Part shown: in pieces, positions 23,349 to 34,610 of the stretch
Numbering within the stretch: the stretch's first letter is position 1
Layout of the letters: every line of letters starts with the position of its first letter
Source: Karstenula rhodostoma CBS 690.94
Taxonomy: Eukaryota > Ascomycota > Dothideomycetes > Pleosporales > Didymosphaeriaceae
DNA length: 64,000 nucleotides
Direction: 5' to 3'
NCBI GenBank assembly: GCA_010093485.1
Contig: MU001496.1
Coordinates: 214,685-278,684 of the forward strand
Translations under genes and position numbers: made by a program
Notes under the pieces: generated by a model
What the model saw: only the letters and a program-made list of their open reading frames with translations
Databases searched by the model: none
Told to the model about the DNA's origin: nothing

Positions 23349-25576
23349 ATGTCGTCGGTTTTGGGAGTTAATAGTCAGCCTAATGTCTTCCTTGGCGTTT
23401 GGATCAACTGGTCGAAAGGCAACGTCCTGGGCTCAACGCTCACTGTCACGCAAACGAACGGTGCTCTCCTCGTGGCATTTGTTGCCATGTTCATCACGTT
23501 TGCCGGAACGCGCCTCTGGAGGATCTTCTGTTTCGTTCTCCACCGTGGATATTCGGCCTCGACTCCCCAGGACGCCATCTACCATCAGCGCCAGGCTGTA
23601 CTCAAGAACTCCGACAACGCCACCGCAGGTTTGATCAGCTGGTACTTGCTTCTCCGAGCCTGGCGCAAGAACGGCCGTCGTCCGTATCGAAGGGTGGCAC
23701 CCATTGCGTTATTCAGAATGATCCTGGCGGTTTCGTTGGCCGCAGCCAGTCTTCTCTCATCGCGGATTGCTTCAGCGATGGGGCAGGAAGTGCTCATACG
23801 TGGGACCTGCGGAGTCAACCTCCTGGGACACTATATCGCTGGGCAGGATAAGAATCCCGAAGTTGAGACGAACCCGGAATTCTTCACTGTGCTTTTGCCG
23901 TTCCTGAGTCGCCGCTTGATCTCCTTCTCCAACTACGCACTCAACTGTTACGCAAACAACACCAACTCACCCGACTGCAAGACCTTTGTCAAAAGCCGTC
24001 TACCCTCTACATCCAATCGCAATGCTAGCTGTCCCTTTGACGAGGGTATATGTCGCCTTTCTGACGGGAACCTTCTTCTGGATACAGGGTATCTGAACAG
24101 TCATTTCGACATGGGTTTCAACGCTCCTGCGGCGGATCGGTTCTTGTACCGGCGAACGACCCATTGCGCGCCGCTGGTCACAGAAGGCTACAAAAGCTTA
24201 GCGGTCTCCACAGGACCTCTGCCAGCCACCTACGCGCAGTACTCGTACGGTCGAACCGCGAAATTACCGGAGAACATCACGTACTTGTATCCTCAACTTT
24301 CCGTTACGGACATGTACGGTAAGAACAAATCACGGACAAACATACCAGAATACACTCTCGGGTGCGTGTGCTTTCTATTACGCAACTATCAGAGAGACGC
24401 CGAGCTGACGATCGCAGATACACCTATGCCAATGTAATCAACGGCTCTCTCTCCCCCAACCGCGCCTTCACGCCCATCCCACCACTCTCCCGACCCGACG
24501 CCGACGTCTCGCTCTTCTTCCTCTCCAGCAACCAAGTCATCAGCCCCGTGGCCATCAACGACCCCTGGTACGCCGCCCACCAGCAAGTCCCCGGCCTCCG
24601 TCTCAACTTCACCGGCTGGGGCAACCTAACCCTCGGCGGCTACTCCTCCGACGAGCCCGCCTCCGTCCTCGCCTGCGCAAAGCAGTACCAGCTCTGCTAC
24701 CCCGACAAATCCGGCAACCCCTCGCACTGCTCGCGCCTCGGCGGCAAGCAAGAGCTCAACTGGCTCCTGACGAGCCTGCCGCAGGAGGAGGCCCGCCTCA
24801 ACCGCACCCGCTGGTCCATCATGGCCGCGCTGACAGGTAACGAACTCGACGCCTTCGTCTAGACGCTGGGCGCGTCGTCGCTGGCATCGAAATACAGTCT
24901 TGTTAGTGGCATCCAGGGCCCCCTGCCGGATAACCAGTGGCAGCTCGACGTCGAGCACTGGCACGCCGCGACGCTGGTGGCTATGCAGGGGAGCGCTGTG
25001 GACGCGGCCTCCGGGCCCAGCGACCCCGCTATGAGGCGGTTCTGGGCCGCGCCGGAGAACGAGCTGGAGAGGGCTGTGTGCAGTAATCAGAAGGTTCTTT
25101 CCGACGCGCACGCCAACTTCAGCGTCTTCGGCCTCGCGCTGACGTTCGCGCTCGGCGGTCTGGTCATCGCCATGTCATTCGTTCCACACCGGCTGACCGG
25201 CCTCGTGAGAAGACACCGCCCCCGGGACGCGTATGCGCGGCTGGAGTGGGCTGTTAATGACACGCTTCAGCTGCAGCGGCTCGCTCATGAGGGGAGGGGG
25301 TGGGGGGAGTGGAGTGCGTGTACGAGGAGTGTGCCGGTTACGGGGCGAGATGAAACGTTGGCTCTTTTGGACGTCTCGGATGGCGAGCATCCTGTTTTGA
25401 AAGCTGGGAGGGGAGGAGATGGTGTACGGGGAGGATGGGGCGGTGGGAAAGAGGAGATGGGGATGGGGGAGGTTGTGCATGCGGAAGAGAGGGGAGTGGG
25501 GGGAGAACGGAGGGACGCTCGCAAGGGAGTTGTCGTTGTCCGGAAAACGACTACTGATAGCGGGAGTAGTGCGTAG
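23349..25576 (+). pseudogene. fungal multi-pass membrane protein interrupted by an in-frame TAG
   Basis: Exon 1 is 23349-24361, intron 24362-24417, and exon 2 continues to 25576, but a TAG at 24860-24862 interrupts it. The same frame carries on directly with TLGASSLASKYSLVSGIQG and a further ~235 residues without another stop. Full-length reading would be about 723 residues; the product predicted here is 485. Transmembrane segments lie near residues 38-62 and 117-140, followed by a Cys- and N-glycosylation-rich extracellular domain. A C-terminal membrane segment (FSVFGLALTFALGGLVIAMS) lies beyond the stop. The architecture resembles a common uncharacterised Pezizomycotina family. The stop is most simply a CAG-to-TAG change. 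Assembly error and readthrough are alternatives. Confidence 0.75.
24860..24862 (+). other. premature TAG codon
   Basis: TAG lies in frame between DAFV and TLGASS. Flanking codons are collinear with no insertion or deletion. An intron from GTAACG (24837) to the AG of this TAG would be only 26 nt and would shift frame, so splicing does not remove it. Confidence 0.8.
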
Positions 25577-25931
25577 GAAGTGCGGGAGTGACTGAGGGGA
25601 AACGCTTCGTGCATTGGTACGACAAGTTGAGAGTATATTAATAGATTTCCTGCGTTTGTTACGTCAATATCAATACAGGCTTAAATGCCGACGTGCTGCT
25701 CTATGACACATGCTTCCGTCCCTCTCCACGACGAATAGTTCCTTCGAGCTGCCCAATGTCGTATGGTATACAATCACCAACGCTAAAATGCAAACACGCC
25801 GTTTTCAGTTCCCAGTCGGACAAGAACGAGACCGAAGATGCTGTATCGATCTCCAAAGCGCCAAATGGCATCCACCCAGCCTGTAGAACGCGTTCTGAAA
25901 ACCAAGCAGCCACCCCTCTTTCCACACAAGT

Positions 25932-27915
25932 CTACTGCCACAGCCACTTCCGGCACTTCGCCGCGCCGCAGAGACACGGCACCGCACCCGCCGGCGCATC
26001 ACCCTCCTCGTCCGCCTCTTCCTTGTCCAAGTAATCAAACGTCAGCTCCTCGCCAGCAGGGATATCCCGGATAGCGAAGAACGCAAGGTCGTAGATGCGG
26101 TTGTCGTGCTTGTTGTACGAGACGGTGTACTGCCTGCAGTTGGGCTCGCAGCTGTGGTTCATGAACTTGGAGGGGCCGCCCATGAATTCGCCGTCGACGA
26201 CGTAGACTGGGGGATGACGTTAGCGGGTCTGGGAGAAGGAAAACAAAAGGGGAGAATGGGGGTGGGCGTACTATCTTCTTGCGCGAGGCCCTCGGATTCT
26301 TGGTGCTTGTCCAGGCTGTAGAGGTACGAGGCTTTCATCATGCCGCCAGCTTGCTCGCGGCGCGTGGCTTCGGCGTCGGTGATGACTTCGCCGCGGTAGG
26401 TGTCGACGAATTGACCTGTGTATGATTAGACTTGTTAAACGTTCTGTTCGATGCAGGTACGACGTACCCATGAACAGGTCCTCTTTACAGTGCAGACCCC
26501 AGCCTCGGCCGCTACCCGTCTTAAAGATCTCAAGCTCGACTTGCCGTCCGAACTGCACGTTCTGGGTAGTTTGGTCAGCTTCATGAATACTCGTCGGGCT
26601 GATGGGATGCGCGTACCTTGTTGCGACAGTAGGGACCGCACCTGCAGTTGTCGTTACACTCGTATATCGGGTGGCGAGAATCGAGGTAGAAGGGCACCAG
26701 GGTCCCGGTTCGCTGCCGCTTTGTGCCGTGCGTGAAGTAGGGGAATTTCTTTGGGAACCCCAGTGTAGATCCGCCGGTTGCAAGGGCGACGTCGTACCTA
26801 TGATACAATGTCAATATAATGACCAAACATGGAGGGTATACATGATGTGAGCATCCACTTACTCCTGTTTCATCTCCGCTGTTGTTATGCGCGAGACATC
26901 CACAGCAGCGTACTCAAGACACCCACACTTCTTCGTGTATTCACATCCTATATCCCGTCCCATGTGCGGTGAACATTTCTGGCAACCCTCCTGAGTAGCC
27001 AAGTCTGCCCTGAACACTCCTTCTCTGAGGACGTATTCAGGAACATATTGGAATCGAAGTGAAGGCGTGGTGTAGTCGTGGACGTTGACAAGGTGAATTT
27101 TCTTGCCAACAACCTTGGATAGCCGTCTAATATACTCTGCGCGGATGAGTATGTTTGCGGTCTCGATCTTGGATGTTCTTGCGACGCGTAGCATATCATC
27201 GGTTGGAAGACTCTGGACATCTAGGAAAGCGATGCCCTGGCCGTGTGCCTGCTTGCTGTCAATACTCGACGCCCAAGTAAAACAACAGGGAAACTTGGAA
27301 TAGACTGCTTACACTTCGACAGAAGATAAATCCGTTTTCGTCGGTATCCAGTGCTCCATTGTAAACATCGACTGTCGGGGCGGTTGATACAGATGAAATG
27401 GAAGGTGAGCGAGAAGCCGATGGCGTTCTGATCTCAAGGCTAAGGCGTCGATCGTATGGTGAAGCTCTCCGTTCATGTTCCAATCCAATATCCGGTGATT
27501 TTCGTTTTCTGGAGGGAGCCTTGGCACTGGATGTGGTTAGTATCGTGCCTGAATAGCACCTTGAAGGTTCTCTTACTTCTCTCGAGACGTGATATAATCT
27601 TGTACGACTTCCAGGCATCTCGCAAGCTCTCGGATACTATGCCAACTCAATGGAGGCGCCGTCGTGTCTGAGTTCCACCTCACGAGGAACTGCTCCTCCT
27701 ATAACCGGTTAGCTTACGTAACACGGTGCCTAGAGCACAAAGGTAACTCACCCCGTCTTTGATGCGGTTGCTAATAATCGAGTGAACCTGAATATAGGCA
27801 AGACATTTGTTAGCGTGCGCTGGCCCCCAAAGCATGAAGAGCCACATACCTTGTCTACCCTGACGCGTCGTGTCGCTGGTCCGCCCGTAGTGGGGATCAC
27901 GACCATTGAGGGCAT
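25932..27915 (-). CDS. KMT1: histone H3-K9 methyltransferase, DIM-5/Clr4/KMT1 type with chromodomain
   Basis: Nine exons, all frame-consistent: 27850-27915, 27752-27787, 27577-27698, 27313-27526, 26863-27248, 26617-26797, 26468-26561, 26272-26415 and 25932-26206, giving 505 residues. An in-frame TAA lies directly before the start ATG. Chromodomain about 22-75 (VHSIISNRIKDG, EEQFLVRWN, SWHSIRELARCL). The pre-SET has nine cysteines (GCQKCS, GCEYTKKCGC, YECNDNCRCGPYC). SET: GWGLHCKEDLFMG, DTYRGEVIT and N431-H432-S433-C434. Post-SET C492, C494, C499 supply the zinc ligands needed for H3K9 specificity. It methylates H3K9 to nucleate heterochromatin; in Neurospora this also directs DNA methylation of RIP-mutated repeats. 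The ~120-residue linker between chromodomain and pre-SET is Ser/Arg-rich. Confidence 0.93.
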
Positions 27916-27959
27916 TTAGCCCTAAGTATAACGCGTTAGCAAATTCCATTGGGTATTTT

Positions 27960-28760
27960 GACATGCCGCAGCAGTATTGAGATACCCTAGGTGATGCTGC
28001 ACCCGTATCTGGTGGTTATAAGTAGACGGCACGTACTATACAGGTTAAGGCTGACCTAAGCGAGCCAGGAGCGGGCTAGTATAGTGATTCTACCCCTAAG
28101 ATATTTGTTAGAATAGACAAATAATATAGATAATTATTTACCACGGTTTTTCCTCTGTTATGTAGTGGCTGCGAGTTCCTAGATAGTGTTCTAACGTGTT
28201 GTTGAGGGCAAGTGTTTAGCGCAACAGGTGAGCTAACCAGGCAGTGCACGGACCAACCATTAATTTAGTCTTGGCAAAAGGCTATAGTTAATTTAAAGAT
28301 CTTGATTTTATATAATGAAGACTCTTCTTCAATATAAAGATTATTAAACCCGATGTACTTAAACCACGCGGGAGACATCTACCTTAACTAAATTTGAATG
28401 CGATTTTGGGTATATTTTCTAGCCCACACAAGCTTACCTCCGATGATATATTAGACAGAATAGAATCTAAGTAGAGGACTCGCTGAACGACCCAATCACT
28501 ACTATCTGTGCCTAAACGCGTGTATGCTAAGCTTTTGAAACAGGTAAATACACATAGTCTGAGCCATTGTACTATAGGTGCTGGATCTAAGCAGCCCTGG
28601 ATACGTTTAATCAATCAGAGCACACGCCTACTATACCAAGATCCCAATCAGTTAAACAATCGACAAAACTGGCGGAGGACCACACGCGCCCTGTCCGACA
28701 CGCTAGCACGTGCAGATCGTCGACTTCCAAATCCAAACTTCCTTATCGATAACCTTAAAT
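27960..28760. other. AT-rich TpA-dense island, possible RIP-mutated relic
   Basis: Visibly richer in A/T and in TA dinucleotides than its neighbours (many TATA, CTAG and TTAG words) and without a long reading frame. This is the texture left by repeat-induced point mutation in ascomycetes. No terminal repeats are visible by eye. It is also the divergent intergenic region between KMT1 and RRP1, so part of it must act as promoter. Confidence 0.4.
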
Positions 28761-28849
28761 TTTTGGATCGTCCCGCGCAGCTCTTGCAGACAGTCCGATC
28801 GCAAAGCTCATTCCCCAGCACACCAGCCACGAAACCAGATCCACCCACA

Positions 28850-29642
28850 ATGGCCGAAGACGCGCAAAGCAGCCCCTTCATGAAGCACCTCGCCTCCAGC
28901 GACAAGGACACCCGCGACTCAGCCCTCGCCTCGCTCCGCGCATTCCTCTCGTCCCGCTCAGAAATCTCAGAACTCGACCTGCTCAAGCTATGGAAGGGGC
29001 TCTTCTACTGTACGCCGCAGCCGTCCCCACGGTCTTATGATCCCGCTAACTGAGTTCACAGGTCTATGGATGCAAGACAAACCCGCGCAACAGCAAGCGC
29101 TCTCGCGGTCCCTCGCCAGCCTCCCCTCCAGCCTGAAACCCCCCGTCGTCCTCCCCTTCCTCCGCGCCTTCTGGGCCACCATCGCCCGCGAGTGGACGAA
29201 CATCGAGGCCCTCCGCTTGGATAAATATCTCTATCTCATCCGCCAATACGTCAATGCGTCGTTCCGGTATCTCTCGCAGAACGGCTGGGGCAATGCAGAG
29301 GGGCTACAGCGGCATGGCGAGATCATGGCGGAGTTCCCGCTGAATGCGCAGGACACGAAGATACCGAATGGACTGAGGTTTCATGTGCTGGATGTGTGGG
29401 TTGATGAGCTGGAGAAGGTGGATGGGGAGTGGGGTGTGGAGAAGAGAGAAGTGCTCGAGGCGCTGTGTGGGCCCGTGGAGGCGCTGGCGAAGGAGGGGCG
29501 GTTGAAGGTTGTGAGGAATGCGGCGAAGGAGACGCTGGGGGATGGGAGGTTGAGGGTTTGGAGGGGCCAGGAGGAGGAGGGGGAGAAGGGGGATGCAGAG
29601 ATGGAGGACGACGACGAGGAGTGGGGCGGGATTGAGGACTGA
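28850..29642 (+). CDS. RRP1: ribosomal RNA processing protein 1 (Nop52 family)
   Basis: Two exons, 28850-29009 and 29062-29642, with a 52-bp intron, give 246 residues (yeast Rrp1 is of similar size). The Nop52 signature is clear: [20 protein letters not shown], then [21 protein letters not shown] spanning the exon junction, and [18 protein letters not shown]. Members are nucleolar factors for 27S pre-rRNA processing and 60S assembly. The C-terminus ends in an acidic tail ([14 protein letters not shown]). The reading frame is open upstream to 28508, but the AATGGCC start at 28850 precedes the conserved domain and matches the usual N-terminus. The gene converges on TRM8 with only ~196 bp between stops. 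Confidence 0.92.
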
Positions 29643-29838
29643 GCGGCTGTGGGCTCGGAAAGGAGGGCATGGATGTCATTCAAGCGCGGCGTTTGTGGGC
29701 GTACAGTTGCATTTGCATGCATGTTAGGGTTCGGAAAAGTCTAGATACCAGGCTCCGGGAGCATTTGCTCCAGGACTGATCAAAAGGGATGCCCCTCCAT
29801 TCCCTGTTCGTCGCATCGTTTTGCTCGTCGCGGTATCG

Positions 29839-30891
29839 TCACGTCTGTCCGTGCTCCTCCCCCAGCCAAGCCGGATCCTCGACCCTCCTGAACACCGCAA
29901 TAAACTTCTGCCCGTTATTCCTCGTCACCTTCTTGCCCTCTTCCGTCTCCGTCGACATGGTCGCTACACACTGTCCCACTTCTCCCTCGGCCAACTCACT
30001 CCCCTCCACCCTCGCCCAACTCGCATGCCCCGCAAAGTGCCCCACCATCCACTCATGCAGGTCCCTGACGTCCGTAATCGTGTACACATATCCGCCAGGT
30101 TTCATCACATACGCGTATTCCGAGCACAGTGGGCTAGAGACGATACGCGCTTTGTGCTTTCGCTGCTTAAAGTGGGGGTCGGGAAAGCAGAGAAAAATAG
30201 CGCGAAGCTGGTGTTTGCGGAAGAAGTTGGGCAGGAATTTCATCGTGTTGGCACGCAGACAACCAATGTTCTGGTAGGCCTGGTTCTCCGCGTTTTGGCT
30301 TCGCAGTGCGCGGATCTTCTCTTGTACGTATTCGGTCACTGAAATGCGGATTTCCATGCCTGTGTTCATCGCGCTGTTAGCAGAGTTGTCGAGATTTTGT
30401 TGTTCCAAGGAAGAAAATAGCGTGTGCATGTTGGGCGGTCGTACCGAGAGAGAGTGTATCAGGGAACGTGGTGGAGAGCGCGAAGAGGAGTCCACCAAAA
30501 CCACAGCCTATGTCCGCGATCTCGACGTCCTTCGTGATAGCTCTTGTTTTCTTTTGTTCTTCCTTGTGCGCAGCCTGGCCGTCTGCACGTGACTCATCGA
30601 TCTCTTTCACATCCTCGCCTTGTGCCGGCTTCTTGACAGCGAATGCAGGGTACACGCTCGCCCAGTCCATCTCAGCCGGGCTCTTAGGGCTATACGTCGT
30701 TAGCAAACATGGACATCTCTCAACTGGTAGATACGGCAACGCAAGTCGTACTATGTCAACGCATGGTCTGAAAACGGATTGGCGTGTGCGCGCTGCCTGA
30801 AGAACTTCTTCTTGGGCAGAGCTCCATCGTCAGCTGCAAGGGATCTCTTATATTCTTCGCGCTTCTGGCGTTTTGGGGGTTCTGCGGCCAT
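29839..30891 (-). CDS. TRM8: tRNA (guanine-N7-)-methyltransferase catalytic subunit
   Basis: Three exons: 30752-30891, 30445-30689 and 29839-30359 (introns 62 and 85 bp), giving 301 residues. The N-terminus carries the usual basic lead (PPKRQKREEYKRS) and NPFSDHALTYPKSPAEMDW. The AdoMet-binding motif is ADIGCGFGGLLFALS, followed by LGMEIRISVTEYVQEKI and the signature LCFPDPHFKQRKHKARI; this is the Trm8/METTL1 family. It forms m7G46 in tRNAs together with the WD40 partner Trm82, and prevents rapid decay of hypomodified tRNAs. Splice joins fall inside conserved motifs (SL|GMEIR), which fixes the model. It is on the same strand as GID4 upstream. Confidence 0.94.
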
Positions 30892-31368
30892 CGTATATGT
30901 CTGAGGTCGTGCTGGAGTTGAGTTGCTAAGGTTGTACAGTTTTGGTTGGCCAGCGGCTAGGTTGATAGAAGCGAAGCGAGTGAAGGCGGGTGGGTCAAGC
31001 TTTTCGCTAGGTCCCCAGAGCCTCGAAACCCATGATTCACATCTGCAGAGAGAGCAAACAATCCGGCCGTGTGGAATGACGTAACACAGCCTATTCACGT
31101 GGAAGGCAATTCCCAGCATTCAGTTTCGAAGAATGGTATAAATTGTCATGCAAGCTAGCCTTCTTGGCGCACTGCTTAGAAGGCAGCCGCATTAAAAATG
31201 GTAGTAGACAAAAGTGGAATCTGTACAGGAAAGTCTCATTGGTCGTAGATGGAAGGAGGACCCAAAACGCTTGCGTGCCCATCCAAGAATGCTGTGTACC
31301 GTTTGTGCCCTAAATCACATTTACATGCTCCTTTCTTCGCCGTTCATGAACAAAAGAAGTCGTCAAAG

Positions 31369-32552
31369 TTATCGGAATTCGATTGCGCCCTGACACCCGT
31401 GGTCCTCGACGTGTTCCAATTGCAACTTCTGGAATCTGTCCCACGCATTAGCAATCGAGCTTTCGATTTGAGACAAATAGGTATAACTCACTTCTCGCTC
31501 TTAGCGTGGAAGTATATTCCTTCGATGCCGCCGGAGACCTGGTTGAAGCAGATGTAATAGAATCCCTCGAAACTCGCACCGTTTATCGTTTTGACGCGGT
31601 GGTCCGGAACGAGAAAATACTCCTTCCAGCGCATGAAGAGATGTTCTTTTTGCATCCAGTCCTTTGACACCAACTCTGGCCGCGACGAGTATTTGGAGAG
31701 CGGCTTGTAGGCAGGGAATCTACCCCAGTGTTGCCGGTCGACCTTCTCGTTCGAGCCCCATTCGGGATGCTGTGTAATGAACGTATATTTGCTGCCAATG
31801 ATTTCGCCTTCAAAATATGTGGTCAAGCTGGGGTGGTCTTCCGTCAGGCCTGAGGATTGTCAGCTGCGTACCAATGGCGAGATTGGGACCGGGCCGAGCG
31901 CGGACCTTTGATGCGCAGGTATCCGCACAGGAACGACTCGCGCATGTCTACGTATTTGATCTCGACTTCCACCTCGTATTGCTGTCGGTCGGAGGTTTGG
32001 TTTCCCTTGAAGCGACTGCCAGGGCGGAGTAGCGATGACGAGGAGTTTGGAAGGAACTAGAGGAAGTGAGCAACGACCAATGCGCACGTCTTGCGAAGAC
32101 AGCATTTTGCGACATACTCTGTGAGCTGAGTACGGCGGGGTGGGGTATCTCTGTTGCGACCAGGCGGTGGTGGTTGGTGCGGTCGCTGAAAGCGGTGAAG
32201 CATGCGCGTGCCGTGTTTCTTCAGCACCATCGTCGACGGTGCTCATTGGTGTAGGTATGTCTCGGGGAGGGCCTTCGACAGAGGTTTCTATGGGTTTCGG
32301 GTGCGTTTCCGACGACGAATGTGTGCGCGCGGGCGATGCTGGGTCGTCGGTAGGAGGCGGCGTCGGCTGCTGTTCTGGGACATGTATTGGAACATCGTCA
32401 CTGAGCGCATCGCGTGAAGAGGGCGTGACGTTGGCAGTGTGCGATGCGTGGATGCGCAGTTCCTCCGGTGGACATGTGGAGCGACCGGCCAGGGTGCTCT
32501 CATGGTCGTCGACTGGCGGCGTGAACACGGCCACAATGTCGTCGATAGGCAT
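31369..32552 (-). CDS. GID4: GID4/VID24 substrate receptor of the GID ubiquitin ligase
   Basis: Four exons: 32118-32552, 31906-32056, 31492-31849 and 31369-31435, giving 336 residues. Residues 1-145 are a Pro/Thr/Ser-rich, probably disordered leader. The Vid24 beta-barrel starts at NSSSSLLRPGSRFKGNQT and continues through YEVEVEIKYVDMRESFLCGYL, TYFEGEIIGSKYTF, EHLFMRWKEYFLVPDHRV, INGASFEGFYYICFNQ and GIYFHAKSEKFQKLQLEHV. In yeast this domain recognises N-terminal proline degrons of gluconeogenic enzymes and brings them to the GID/CTLH E3 ligase when glucose returns. The second intron has a weak GTCCGC donor (31905), and the last exon uses a GGGACAG acceptor; both are required for the conserved frame. 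Confidence 0.93.
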
Positions 32553-33289
32553 GGCCGGCGGGGAAAGGGCGGACTACGAACAATGGAACTACAAAATCAT
32601 GGGATGGAAGAGGAATGGACAACGCGATTCTAGCTTAATGGAGATGCAGGGTCAGAGGCGGTGGGATGTCATGTTTATGCGGACTCGACATCTGAAGTGA
32701 CTGACGGCTGGGCTTAATGGGCTTACTCGTGCGCTATTGCGGGGGGAAGGAGCCGGGGCTAGCTCGCGTGCTGTTGTGTGGGACAAGGGTGGGCGCAGGA
32801 TGGCTCGTCGCACACTGCCACGGTTCACGGCTGCGGCCCTGCGTGCGTGGAGCCAGGCACAATCACGAGCACGTCCATGCCCGCGCCTCTGCTGCTTGTT
32901 CCGACGCGAAGTTGCAGTGTTTCAGTTTTGTCTGCGAGCTGCTTCCACCTGACGTGACATCTGGTAAGCGTCAGTCGGTGGACCCAGCCGAGTGGCGACG
33001 AGCTTGGCGACGCTGGCTGAACTGTCCTGCATCACGGGCCGAAGACGCTGCTGCGTGTATGGACACGACCGGCATTGCAATCCATTCCATTTTGTCTACC
33101 GGTACTGTGAGCCTGTGGTTCAGCTAGTTCTCGAAGACAGCTGCCATGCGCTGCTGAGGACGATGGGTCGTTGATGATTCTAGACTCCAGACGCCTTGCG
33201 GCCCGCAAACAGGTGGTTATTCGCCTGCTTTTCGACACTGGTTCGTTCGCAAAGCAAATCCGGCATTCCCCCCAACTTTCTGGTCTGGC
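32553..33289. other. intergenic between GID4 and mago, no gene seen
   Basis: About 740 bp carrying the promoter of GID4 and the 3' UTR of the mago gene, both on the minus strand. Frames here (for example 32717-33127 plus) have no recognisable domain. Confidence 0.5.
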
Positions 33290-34161
33290 TCAGATTGGCT
33301 TGATCTGCAGGGACCGTAAGCATGCATTCGGGACAAGTGGTGATGATAACCATACTTTGAAGTGCAGGTTGATCAGTGAGAATACCAAGGCTTTCAGGTC
33401 TTGCACAAGGTAATAGAATACGCGGAGTCCCTCAGGGTCGGAGGAGTCTGAGACATCCTGGAGGGAACCGATCTTTGCCGTCTGGAAAAGGTTAGCGAAT
33501 CGAACAGTGTTTGCTTCGCATGGATCGAATAGGACCGCGAAACACGCGAGAGAAAGTGTTCGAGATGTGCATCCGACGATAGCGAGGCAAGGGATCGAGC
33601 CGTGTTGAGATGCTCGTGAGTGCGTACCTCGAAAGAAATGTGTTCGTTGCCCAGCCTGATTTCCAGCTCTTGCCGGCCGTCCTTGTTCTTCTGTGGCCAT
33701 TTGGTATCATCTTCCCTGCATTCGTGTTAAACGGTCTTCTGTCAACCATCATCCATCTCCAACGTACTTCATGATCTCGCTGTCTTTGACGATCTGCCTG
33801 ATCTCGTTGACCACAGCATGGCTCACGCACACTAAACACAACAATTAGTGAGTACTACCAAAAAGCAGTACAGTGTCTCTTACTCTCTTTGCGAATCAAC
33901 GAATCATTGCGGTAGTTGGAGTTGTTCGCATATCGTGTAGACGCACTGCGGCCGTCGCCCAGCACGCGAAAGTCAAACTCTTGCAAAGGTCAGCCCAGCC
34001 TACGCCGCTTGACACACAACCACGAACCTAGGAACTCGTGGCCGAATCGTCCTTGGTGACCGGAGCTGTGATGCTTAGCATGAACACGTGCTCTCACGGG
34101 AAGAAACGCACTAGTAACGCAGGTAGAACGGCTCGGTGTTGACCTTGTTCTCGGAGGCCAT
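33290..34161 (-). CDS. mago: Mago nashi, exon-junction-complex core subunit
   Basis: Seven exons: 34112-34161, 34028-34065, 33884-33979, 33768-33831, 33628-33715, 33356-33481 and 33290-33304, giving 158 residues. The protein is almost textbook: [98 protein letters not shown] and terminal KIKPI. Mago pairs with Y14 and clamps eIF4A3 on spliced mRNA about 20-24 nt upstream of exon junctions, linking splicing to export, localisation and decay. Six introns in 477 coding bases is a high density; the last exon is only 15 nt, and the fifth intron (146 bp) is about three times the others. Divergent from beta-COP. Confidence 0.96.
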
Positions 34162-34610
34162 GGCGGGCGATGCGGCTTGCTGCTCGGTTGATCGGTGCAA
34201 GCGCGTTGGAGCGGGCGGGAGCAACCTGATATGTTTTGTAGCAGTTCACGATCGTCGAGAGACCCTGGTCGGGCTTAGCGAGCTCCGCCAAGCGCCCTTG
34301 GACCACTATTCTCAAGCAGACACCTGGACATTGAACAGCAGTAGGCATCTACATTGCGGAGCGCGCCCGAATCTCCGAAGCCACCTACTGGCGCCCGGCA
34401 AGCCTTTCGTCCTGCTCGACCCTCCTCGCCTCCCCCTGCTTCGCCGCACTCCCCATTTTCACCGCCGCGGCCGCCATCCCTTCCACGTAGCAGTCCGCCC
34501 ATACACAACACCCGAGAGCATTGAGCGCACTGCTTTCACCCGGAGCCATTGCGGCACGACAACAAGAGATTGCGCAGACGTGTAGCAGGCGAAGCTGCTA
34601 AGCTGGCAAC
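34162..34610. promoter_or_regulatory. divergent promoter region, mago / beta-COP
   Basis: A 449-bp spacer separates the start codons of two housekeeping genes transcribed outwards. It must hold both promoters and leaders. I do not see an obvious TATA box for either; pyrimidine-rich tracts occur near 34400-34460. Confidence 0.5.

Noticed and set aside
24837..24862. Mini-intron (GTAACG...TAG) that would remove the premature stop in the membrane-protein gene
   Set aside because: It would be only 26 nt, shorter than any intron here (45 bp minimum), and would shift the frame of the clearly collinear downstream sequence.
28209..28217. CAACAGGTG matching the outer end of the MITE
   Set aside because: Only nine bases match and there is no paired inverted copy nearby; chance is likely.
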